This document shows, in pieces, positions 45,246 to 53,568 of a stretch of 64,000 nt of DNA. Below the pieces are notes generated by a model. That model did not search any database and was not told the origin of the DNA. It worked only from the letters and a program-made list of their open reading frames with translations. The translations under genes were made by a program, and so were the position numbers. The DNA is from ZC4RG30 sp963726085. GTDB lineage: Bacteria; Pseudomonadota; Gammaproteobacteria; Steroidobacterales; Steroidobacteraceae. The stretch spans positions 310,001 through 374,000 of the forward strand of contig CAVSAR010000002.1 in the NCBI GenBank assembly GCA_963726085.1, given 5' to 3'. Within the stretch, counting starts at the first letter, position 1. The number at the start of each line of letters is the position of its first letter.

Positions 45246-45978
45246 ATGCGGCCAAATCTTCCCTGCTGTTGCGTCGTTACCCTGTTCCTGCTGGCTGCTC
45301 AATCTGCGCCTGCCGGATCCTTCAGCGTTTCACCCACCCGCATCGAGTTGGCGCCAGGCCAACGAGCTGGCGTCGTCACGATCAGGAACGCCGACACCGC
45401 ACCGCTGACAGTGCAGACGCAGGTCGTTGCCTGGACGCAGGACGGTGGCGAAGAATCCTATGCAGATACGCGGGATGTCCTTACCACTCCACCTGTGTTT
45501 ACCGTTGCGCCCAACAGCGAACAAGTCGTGAGGGTGGCGCTGCGCCGGGAACCCGACGCGACGCGAGAAGTGGCGTATCGCTGTTTTCTTCCAGGAGATC
45601 CCGCAGGCCACAAAGGCCGAAGCCAACACGCTGAATATGGCCCTGCGAGTCGGAGTTCCGTTGTTCGTGGCGCCGCTCAGAAGGCGGCCGGCAGGCTCGA
45701 ATGGCTATACGGCCCCAGGCGGACGGAAAGTGGCTGGTCGAGGCTGCAAATAGCGGGACCGCGCACGTGCAGGTCACCGGATTTGAGGTTTCGGTGGATG
45801 GCTGGCCGCAGCGGGTGCGGGTCCAGCAGATGAAGTATGTGTTGCCTGGCAGTCGCACGAGCTGGACTGTCGACGCCGCTCGTCCAGGGCACGGGGCCTG
45901 GCCTGCCACCGCACACGTGGTCGGTCCAGCGATCAGGGTGATTTCAACGCGCAGGCGGCAGTCGCGCCGCGCCCGTAG
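45246..45978 (+). pseudogene. Csu-type periplasmic pilus chaperone (PapD-like), frameshifted
   Basis: The signal peptide and first domain are intact (FSVSPTRIELAPGQRAGVVTIRN, FTVAPNSEQVVRVALRR), as in PapD-like chaperones whose conserved basic residues anchor the pilin C-terminus. After VAYR near 45570 the frame changes to VFFQEIPQATKAEANTLNM and VGVPLFVAPL, and then near 45690 to DGKWLVEAANSGTAHVQVTGF. A last change near 45920 gives the end FNAQAAVAPRP with stop 45978. It would hold SCPU pilins before handing them to the usher, if functional. Confidence 0.75.
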
Positions 45979-46001
45979 CTGCCCGACCCCGGGGCCGCAG
46001 C

Positions 46002-48349
46002 ATGACCCGCTCGAGCAAGACATCTGGCCGCAATCCGCTGTCGCGGATTTTGCTTATTGTGGCAGTGGCATTGCTGGCTCAGGGACGGGTGACCGGCGCC
46101 CGCGCGGCCGAATCCGCGTGGGAGGAGCAGGTCGTGCAGGTGCAAGTCAACGGCAGCACGTTCGAGGAAATGCTCATGGTGCTGCGCGACGAAGCCGGTG
46201 CCTACTGGATCGAGGACCGGGACCTAGGCGCGCCTCGGTGTTACCTCGGCAGCCACCGCATGAGCAGGAAGGGCATCGGTACTACCGGCTCGATGCCATC
46301 GCAGGTGCTCAGGTCCATTCGACTCTGCAAGTGGCATGCTGCATGCTGCAGCTGCCGGCGAGGCCTTCGCCAGGCAGCGGCTCACGGCCGCCAATTCCGG
46401 GTCAGATCTGCCCATGGCCGAGTGCCACCGGCCTGTTCGCCAACTATGATTTGTATGCCCAGCAAACCCGTAGCGCCACCAGCGGCAGCGCCTATGCCGA
46501 GCTGGGACTGTTCAGCGGCTACGGGGTATTGACCAGTACCTCGGTCACGCGCCATACGGCAAGTGCGACCGACCATGTGCGACTGGACACGACATTCACG
46601 AGGGATTTCCCGGACCACTTGCAGACCCTTACCCTGGGGGATTCCTTCAGGATCCGGGATCCTGGGGCAGTGCATTGCGTTTCGCCGGCGTGCGCTTCGC
46701 GCGTAACTTTGGCATCCGGCCCGATCTCGTGACGACGCCGCTATGCTGGGGGCCACCGGCAGCGCAGTGGTGCCTTCCACGGTCGATGTGTTTGTGAACA
46801 ACCAGCAGGTCATGTCGCAGGATGTCCAGGCCGGGTCCCTTCACCATCGACGACCTGCCGCCGCTGACCGGCGCCGGCGATGTCAATCTCGTGGTGCGCG
46901 GATGCATTGGGGCGTAGGTGGTGCTCTCGCAGGCGTTCTATTCCAGCCCGTCGCTGCTGGCGCCGGGCCTGACGCAGTTTTCCGTTTCCGCCGGCGCGGT
47001 GCGCGAAAACTACACGCTGTCGAGTTTCGACTACGGTCCAGTGCTGACCAGTGCCAGTGTCCGGCACGGCCTGACCAAGAGTGACCGTCGAGGGCCATGC
47101 CGAGTATCTCAAGGGTGGCGGGCGCGCGGCGGCACGCAGCTGGCCGGCCTACTGGGCAACGTAGGCGTCGGCACGGTCACGCTGGCCGCAGGCGGCGACG
47201 ATCGGGACAGCGGCGGGCTGGGTGGCCTGGGCTTCGAGCGGCACAACGTGCGCGGCAGCATTGGGTTCACCGCCTACTACGCCAGTGACGGATTTCGTCG
47301 CGCGGCCGATCCTGAGCCGCTGCGGTTTCGCATGCGCATGCGTGGGATCGCCCAGGGCAGCTGGCACTTTCGGCAGTTATGGCACTTCGATGCTGGCGTT
47401 CGCACGCACGCAGTACCAGGACGGTGCCGGCAATCAGACCTACACCTTCAACCACAGCGTGCAGTTGGGCCACGGTGCGCTCAACTTCTCGTTGAGCCGC
47501 CTCAACGGCAGCACGCAGCAGACCCAGGGCTTCCTGACGTTCACGATGCAGCTGGATCGTCAGCGCAGCCTGGAAACGTCGGCCGATACGCTGCACGCGA
47601 CACTGAGGACCGCAGCCAGCTGCGCGCCTCGGTGACCCAGACCGCCCCTGTGGGCGTGGGCCATGGCTGGCGCGTGGGCGCCTCGACCAATGGAGACTAC
47701 GATGCGTGGTGGCTGCAGCGCTTCAGCGGGGCGGAACTGGAGCTGCGCGCAGCCAGCTTTGACGGATCTGGCCGGGCAGAGCCTGTACCTGCGCGGCGGG
47801 GCGACGCTGCTGGACGGCATGCTGCGCGCGTCGCGGCGCATCGACGGCAGCTTCGCGGTCGTCGACGTGGGCGGGATCGCCGACGTTCCGGTGTATCTGG
47901 AGAACCAGCTGGTTGCCCACACCGATGCCAGTGGTCGCGCGTTGTTGCCCAACCTGCTGTCCTACGACATCAATCGCATCAGCATCGAGCCGCAGGACCT
48001 GCCGCTCAATACGGCAATCGAATCGCGCCAGATGGAGATCCGCCCGGCTTATCGCAGCGGAGTCGTCGCGCGGTTCCCGGTGCAGCGCACGTCCCCCGGC
48101 ACCTTCAGCCTGGTGCGCGAGGATGGCCAGCCGGTGCCGGCAGGCGCGACCGTGCGTTTCAATGGCGGCACGTTCAAGGTCGCGCTGAATGGACTGACCT
48201 ACGTGACGACCCTGGACCACGGTGCCAGTGGCACCGTCGAATGGAAAGGCGGCAGCTGCGTATTCCAGGTGCAGCTGCCATTCGGCGATGATCCGCTGCC
48301 CGACCTGGGTACGGTCCGGTGTGCCACTTCGGCGGGGGCCCGACCGTAG
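46002..48349 (+). pseudogene. Csu-type outer-membrane usher, many frameshifts
   Basis: Usher segments follow each other in order but in changing frames: signal peptide and VQVQVNGSTFEEMLMVLRDE at the start; then GLFANYDLYAQQTRSATSGSAYAELGLFS. These are followed by TLTLGDSF, STVDVFVNNQQVMSQDVQ, FTIDDLPPLTGAGDVNLVV, VVLSQAFYSSPSLLAPGLTQFSVSAG, GFTAYYASDGFR and, near the end, intact YLENQLVAHTDASGRALLPNL and GTFKVALNGLTYV. The C-terminus CVFQVQLP is typical. I count at least eight frame changes between ~46220 and ~47780. The last ~190 codons are unbroken. Ushers thread pilins through the outer membrane; this one cannot be made full length as sequenced. Confidence 0.75.
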
Positions 48350-48834
48350 CGCGATGGGTTGCCACTCGCTGGCCGCTGGCGGTGCTGGTGCTCGCCCTGG
48401 TCCGGTGGTCGCCAAGTCGGCCAGCTGCACGGCCACGGCAACCGGTCCGGCCTTCGGCGCCTACAACACGCTCGACACATTGCCCACCGACACCAACGGC
48501 TCGGCGACGGTCAATTGCACGCTGACTACGCTGATCGAAGCGGTCAATTTCACTGTGAGCTTCGGGGCCGGGTTCAGCGGCAACCCGGCCAGCCGCTACA
48601 TGCTTTCCGGCGCGAATCCCCTCTACTACAAATCTATATGACAGTTCGGCCCACACGCAGGTCCTCGGGGACGGCACCGGCGGTACGCTGACCATTTCCG
48701 ACAACATGACCCTGGTCATCTTCTTTCGCCCCACGGACTCGCGAACCTACACGCTCTTTGGCCGTGTACCACCTCTGCAGAACGCCAGCCCGGGCGCATA
48801 CTCGGATACCATCCTCGTCACAGTGACCTACTGA
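48319..48834 (+). pseudogene. Fourth spore coat U-domain protein (tip-type), two indels
   Basis: A signal-like stretch (WVATRWPLAVLVLALV) starts in one frame, overlapping the usher end. Near 48405 the frame changes to SASCTATATGPAFGAYNTLD and YMLSGANPLYY, then again near 48632-48640 to TQVLGDGTGGTLTISDN and the family C-terminus SDTILVTVTY (stop 48834). The FGAYNxLD variant of the SCPU motif is shared with the next gene and differs from the three upstream pilins, suggesting a tip/adaptor class. Confidence 0.7.
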
Positions 48835-48870
48835 GACGGGTGCCAACCGCCCGGGGAGTGCCGGCGGACC

Positions 48871-49376
48871 ATGACTTGGGCTGGGCGAGTGTCCGACCAT
48901 CGGCTGCGACAGGGCTTCGCCTGTTTTGCCGCAGCGCTTTGTGCGGCGGCAGGCACGCCGCGGGAACCTGCACCATTACCGCCACGGGCCCGGCCTTCGG
49001 GGTCTACAACCCGCTCAATGCCACCGACCTGGACGTCAACGGGTCGGTTACCGCTACTTGTACCTGGACCAGTGGCGGGGCCACGACCTTCGACCTTGTC
49101 TCCAGTTACAGCCCTGGCAACAGCGGCGTTGCCGCGAATCGCTACATGCTGTCGGGCACGGACCGGCTCTACTACAACCTCTATCTCGACCCGGCGCTTA
49201 CGCAGATCGGTGGCGACGGCACAGGCGGCACCCAGACCGGGAGCGCATCGCTGAAGGTATCCAACGGGCAGCCCACCGCTACGGTGACCGCGGTGATTTA
49301 CGGGCGAATTCCTGCCGGTCAGAGCGTGCCACCCGGCACCTATACGGACGCGATACTCGTTACGTTCAACTACTGA
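48871..49376 (+). pseudogene. Fifth spore coat U-domain protein, one indel near the signal peptide
   Basis: ATG 48871 begins a short basic stretch and hydrophobic core (GFACFAAALCAAAG); the frame must change near 48950-48962 to enter AGTCTITATGPAFGVYNPLN. From there the domain is intact to TYTDAILVTFNY and stop 49376. A longer frame from 48840 covers the whole domain but has no believable signal peptide. It is paralogous to the fourth SCPU gene. With one base corrected it would be a normal ~168-residue pilus subunit. Confidence 0.7.
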
Positions 49377-49443
49377 GGAGGCTGGCGCTGCTGGCAGGAC
49401 TGCTAGACTGCAAGCATGAGTAGAGTTCTCAAGCGCACGCCCT

Positions 49444-50517
49444 ATGGCCGATGGCTACCGCATGCCTGCCGAATTCGAGCCACATGCCGGCACGTGGATG
49501 CTCTGGCCCGAACGGCTCGACAATTGGCGTGACGGCGCGCGTCCGGCACAGCAGGCTTTCGCGGCGGTGGCGCGCGCGATTGCCGCCTTCGAGCCCGTCA
49601 CCATGGGTGTTTCCACCGCCCAGTTCGAATTTGCCCGGGCGCAGCTGGATGCCAGTGTGCGCATGGTGGAGCTGTCCAGCAATGACGCGTGGATGCGCGA
49701 CGTCGGTCCCACCTTCGTGGTCAATGCAGCCGGCCGGCGCCGCGCCATCGACTGGCAGTTCAATGCCTGGGGCGGTCTCGATGGCGGCCTTTATTTCCCC
49801 TGGGACCAGGATGACCTGGTGGCCGGCAAAGTTGCCGAGATCGAACGCTGCGATCGCTATCGCGCGCCGCTGGTAATGGAAGGCGGCGCCATCCATACGG
49901 ACGGGCAGGGCACGCTGCTGGTGACCGAGCAGTGCCTGCTCAATCGCAACCGCAACCCGCAGCTGTCACGGCAACAGGTCGAACAACTGCTGCGCAGCTA
50001 CCTGGGCGTATCTACGATCATCTGGCTGGGCGATGGGGTCATCAACGACGAGACCGATGGCCACATCGACAACCTTGCGTGCTTCGCCCGGCCGGGCGAA
50101 GTGTGCCTGACCTTTCCTGCCAACCGCCGCGATGCACAGTGGCGCGTGTCCCAGGATGCACTTGAGCGGCTAAGCGACGCGCGCGATGCGCGCGGCCGCA
50201 AGCTCAAGGTGCACACGTTGCCCTCGCCAGGACCCCTGAAGACCACCCGGGCCGAAGCGGCCGGCATCCTGCATCGCGCCAGCGCCAAACCGCGGCGGCC
50301 CGGTGAACGACTGGCAGCCTCGTATGCGAATTTCTACATCGCCAATGGCGGCATCATCATGCCGCTGCTAGATGCGCGCACCGACCGGGCGGCGCTGGCC
50401 AGGCTCAAGCGCATATTCCCGCAGCGCCGGGTCGTGGGCGTCCCGGGACGGGAAATCCTGCTGGGTGGCGGCAACATCCATTGCATCACCCAGCAGGTGC
50501 CGCGCGGCCCCAGGTAA
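49444..50517 (+). CDS. aguA: Agmatine deiminase
   Basis: A 357-residue guanidino-modifying enzyme that converts agmatine to N-carbamoylputrescine and ammonia. Catalytic landmarks: WMRDVGPTF, MEGGAIHTDG, the Asp/His pair in NDETDGHIDN, and the nucleophile Cys347 in LGGGNIHCITQQ. The true start may be ATG 49416: its frame reads MSRVLKRTP and joins MADGYRMPAEF if one C of a CCC run at 49441-49443 is removed, which matches the usual family N-terminus. As sequenced, only ATG 49444 gives the enzyme, and it has no ribosome site. The carbamoylputrescine hydrolase aguB is not in the window; the product would feed the putrescine pathway. Confidence 0.9.
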   Translation: MADGYRMPAEFEPHAGTWMLWPERLDNWRDGARPAQQAFAAVARAIAAFEPVTMGVSTAQFEFARAQLDASVRMVELSSNDAWMRDVGPTFVVNAAGRRRAIDWQFNAWGGLDGGLYFPWDQDDLVAGKVAEIERCDRYRAPLVMEGGAIHTDGQGTLLVTEQCLLNRNRNPQLSRQQVEQLLRSYLGVSTIIWLGDGVINDETDGHIDNLACFARPGEVCLTFPANRRDAQWRVSQDALERLSDARDARGRKLKVHTLPSPGPLKTTRAEAAGILHRASAKPRRPGERLAASYANFYIANGGIIMPLLDARTDRAALARLKRIFPQRRVVGVPGREILLGGGNIHCITQQVPRGPR

Positions 50518-50523
50518 GCTCCG

Positions 50524-52761
50524 TCAGTGCGCGGCGCGCAGCAGTGCGTCGATTACCGCGTTGAATGTCGGGCTCGGGCGCATTGCCGCGGAGCACTTGG
50601 CCGGGTCCGGGTGATAGTAACCGCCCACGTCCACGGGTCGACCCTGGACGGCATTGAGCTCCCGGACGATGGTCGCCTCGTCACGCGTGAGCTTGTCGGC
50701 GATTGGCGCGAACAGCCCCTTGAGCTGCGAATCCGCGCTCTGTGCCGCCAGCGCCTGGGCCCAGTACAGCGCCAGGTAGAAGTGGCTGCCGCGCTTGTCC
50801 AGTTCTCCCACCTTGCGCGACGGAGATTTGTCGGTCTCCAGGAACTTCTCGTTGGCTACATCCAGTGCATCGGCCAGGACTTTGGCCCTGGCATTGCCGG
50901 TCTTGGACCCCAGGTCCTCGATGGACACCTGCAAGGCCAGGAATTCGCCCAGCGAGTCCCAGCGCAGGTGGTTTTCCTGCAGGAACTGCTGCACGTGCTT
51001 CGGCGCTGAGCCGCCGGCACCGGTTTCGTAGAGGCCGCCGCCTTGCAGCAGCGGCACGATGGACAGCATCTTGGCGCTGGTGCCCAGTTCCAGAATGGGA
51101 AACAGGTCGGTCAGGTAATCGCGCAGCACGTTGCCGGTGACGGAGATGGTGTCCTGGCCGGCGCGTACGCGCAGTAGCGTGGCACGCGTGGCTTGCGCCG
51201 GCGCCAGGATGCGGACGTCGAGCCCGGTGGTGTCCAGTTGCCCCAGGCATTGCCGAGTGCGCGCGATCAGGTTGCGATCATAGGCGCGCTGCTCATCGAG
51301 CCAGAAGATGGCCGGCTGGCCGGTGGCGCGCGCGCGGTGTACCGCCAGCTTGACCCAATCGAGAATGGCCACGTCCTTGGTCTGGCACATGCGCCAGATG
51401 TCGCCCTTGCCCACCTCATGTTGCGTGATGACCGTACCGTTGCCATCGACGACGCGCATCGTGCCGTCCTCGGTCATCTCGAAGGTCTTGTCGTGCGAGC
51501 CGTATTCCTCGGCCGCCTGTGCCATCAGTCCGACGTTGCTGACGTTGCCCATGGTGGGCACGTCGTAGGCGCCCAGCTGGCGACAGTCGTCGATGACCAC
51601 CTGGTAAACATCGGCATAGCAGCGGTCCGGAATCATGGCCACCATGTCATGCAGCTTGCCGTCCGGTCCCCACATCTTTCCCGAGGCGCGAATCGCCGCC
51701 GGCATCGACGCATCGATGATGATGTCGCTGGGTACGTGCAGGTTGGTGATGCCCTTGGCCGAGTCGACCATGGCCAGCGGCGGCTGCGCCGCCTGTATGG
51801 CCGCGATGTCGGCCATCACCGCCGCGCGCTGCTCAGCCGGCAGCCCCTGCAGCTTCTCGAGCAGGGCGCCAACCCCGTTGTTCGGGTTGACGCCCAGGCT
51901 GTCGAACAGCGCCGCGTACTTGGCAAACAGGTCCTTGAAGTAGACGCTGACCGCATGCCCGAAGAGGATCGGATCCGACACCTTCATCATCGTGGCCTTG
52001 AGGTGCAGTGACAGCAGCAGCCCGGCCGACTTCGCCGCGACGATGGTCTTGGCATAGAAATCGCGCAACGCACTGGCGCTGAGGAAAGTGGTGGCGATGA
52101 TTTCATCGTCGCGAACCGCGACCGCGTCCTTGAGCACCGTGGTATTGCCGGCCCGGTCGGTGAATTCGATGCGCAGGTTGCCGGCCCTGGGGATCACCGC
52201 GGATTGTTCATTGCCGAAGAAGTCCCCCTCGCTCATGTGCGCCACGCGGGTCTTTGACTCAGGCGACCACTGGCCCATGGAATGCGGATGCTTTCTTGCG
52301 TACTGCTTCACCGCCTTGGCCACGCGCCGGTCGGAGTTGCCTTCACGCAGCACCGGGTTGACCGCGCTGCCCAGCACCTTGGCGTAGCGCTTGCGTACCT
52401 GCTGTTCGGCCGCGTCCTGCGGTGCCTCCGGATAGGCAGGCACCTTGTACCCCTGGCCCTGCAGTTCCTCGATCGCGCCCTGCAACTGGGGCAGGGAGGC
52501 GCTGATATTGGGCAACTTGATGATGTTGGCTTGCGGAGTGGTGGCCAGTTCGCCCAGCTCGGCCAGGTCGTCGCTCTGGCGCTGCTCCGGCGCAAGATTC
52601 TCGGGAAAGTTGGCAAGGATGCGCCCGGCAAGCGAGATGTCGCGCGTCTGCACCCGCACCGCGGCGCTGCCGGCGAAAGCCTGCACTATGGGCAGCAGGG
52701 ACCAGGTCGCCAGGGCCGGCGCCTCGTCGGTCAGGGTGTAGATGATCTTCGCTTCGTTCAT
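50524..52761 (-). CDS. icd: NADP-dependent isocitrate dehydrogenase, monomeric type
   Basis: The 745-residue length and motifs define the large monomeric IDH: IIYTLTDEAPALATWSLLPI at the start, NIIKLPNISASLPQL, SDRRVAKAVKQYARKHPH, and the C-terminal VDVGGYYHPD. It oxidatively decarboxylates isocitrate to 2-oxoglutarate in the TCA cycle, making NADPH. Its ATG overlaps the stop of an upstream TPR membrane protein gene (ATGA). It converges on aguA with 6 bases between stops. Confidence 0.96.
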   Translation of the reverse strand: MNEAKIIYTLTDEAPALATWSLLPIVQAFAGSAAVRVQTRDISLAGRILANFPENLAPEQRQSDDLAELGELATTPQANIIKLPNISASLPQLQGAIEELQGQGYKVPAYPEAPQDAAEQQVRKRYAKVLGSAVNPVLREGNSDRRVAKAVKQYARKHPHSMGQWSPESKTRVAHMSEGDFFGNEQSAVIPRAGNLRIEFTDRAGNTTVLKDAVAVRDDEIIATTFLSASALRDFYAKTIVAAKSAGLLLSLHLKATMMKVSDPILFGHAVSVYFKDLFAKYAALFDSLGVNPNNGVGALLEKLQGLPAEQRAAVMADIAAIQAAQPPLAMVDSAKGITNLHVPSDIIIDASMPAAIRASGKMWGPDGKLHDMVAMIPDRCYADVYQVVIDDCRQLGAYDVPTMGNVSNVGLMAQAAEEYGSHDKTFEMTEDGTMRVVDGNGTVITQHEVGKGDIWRMCQTKDVAILDWVKLAVHRARATGQPAIFWLDEQRAYDRNLIARTRQCLGQLDTTGLDVRILAPAQATRATLLRVRAGQDTISVTGNVLRDYLTDLFPILELGTSAKMLSIVPLLQGGGLYETGAGGSAPKHVQQFLQENHLRWDSLGEFLALQVSIEDLGSKTGNARAKVLADALDVANEKFLETDKSPSRKVGELDKRGSHFYLALYWAQALAAQSADSQLKGLFAPIADKLTRDEATIVRELNAVQGRPVDVGGYYHPDPAKCSAAMRPSPTFNAVIDALLRAAH

Positions 52762-53510
52762 GAAATTCCTTCCAGTCCGGCCAGCTCGCGCTCAGCCTGT
52801 TTGAGCCAATCCGATTGAGTCCGCCGGTAATGTGCCGGGGCTACCGTGGCCTGGTCCATCAGTTCCTGCAGTACCTTACGGGCCTGCCCGGCTTGTTGCT
52901 GGCGGCGCAGCAGTTGCGCATAGCGCACGGCGGCCTCCGCGCCAGGGTAGTAGGCCGCCAGCGCGCCGTATTCCTCCAGGGCACGCGCGAAGTCGCCCTC
53001 GGACTCCAGCGCGCGCGCGAACAGCAGGTGGCCTTCCGGGGACTTGAATTCCGGGTTCAGGCGGATCAGCTCATCCAGGGTCGCGCGCGTCGCCGTCGCG
53101 TCGCCATGGGCAAACTGCGCCCGTGCCAGGCCCAGCATCAGGTTCGGGTCGTGCTCGTACAGGCCCTTGAGGCATTGCTGGTAGGCGGTGATTGCCTCGC
53201 CGGTGCGCTTCTGGCGCAACAGCTCCTCGGCCAGTCGCTGGTTGGCGTCGACGCCTCCGGTCAGTCGCGCCTGTCCCTCGAGTCGACGCAGGTCGGCCTG
53301 TGGATCCAGTGCTTTTTTCATGCCCTTGAAGGTGCGTTGGGTCGTACGGCTGCGCAGCAGGTCCGGAACCAATTCGGCGACGACATAGGCTATGACACCG
53401 GCAAAGGACAGCAGCGCCAGCACCCAGATCCAGATCTGGTTGCGGCCAGTCTTGACGCAGTGAACGATGAGCAGTGCCTGGAAGACCAGCGAGATGATGT
53501 AGATCGACAT
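52758..53510 (-). CDS. TPR-repeat inner-membrane protein
   Basis: A 250-residue protein with two N-terminal transmembrane helices (about residues 3-20 and 25-45), then a cytoplasmic or periplasmic helical array with tetratricopeptide-like repeats (NQRLAEELLRQKRTGEAITAYQ; PNLMLGLARAQFAHGD; PEGHLLFARALESEGDFARALEEY). Its start ATG 53510 is chosen because the longer frame adds a segment antisense to the patatin gene without signal features. It is translationally coupled to icd, a conserved-looking but unexplained pairing. Function unknown; such proteins often act as assembly scaffolds. Confidence 0.75.
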   Translation of the reverse strand: MSIYIISLVFQALLIVHCVKTGRNQIWIWVLALLSFAGVIAYVVAELVPDLLRSRTTQRTFKGMKKALDPQADLRRLEGQARLTGGVDANQRLAEELLRQKRTGEAITAYQQCLKGLYEHDPNLMLGLARAQFAHGDATATRATLDELIRLNPEFKSPEGHLLFARALESEGDFARALEEYGALAAYYPGAEAAVRYAQLLRRQQQAGQARKVLQELMDQATVAPAHYRRTQSDWLKQAERELAGLEGIS

Positions 53511-53568
53511 GCCGCTGAATTTTAACGTGCATGGCGCCGGGACGCAGGGGACGTTTATCCTTGTGGCA

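Noticed and set aside
44215..49376. Programmed ribosomal frameshifting as the explanation for the pilus locus
   Set aside because: Changes go in both directions, are far too many, and show no repeated slippery heptamer plus stem; base-call errors or decay explain them better.
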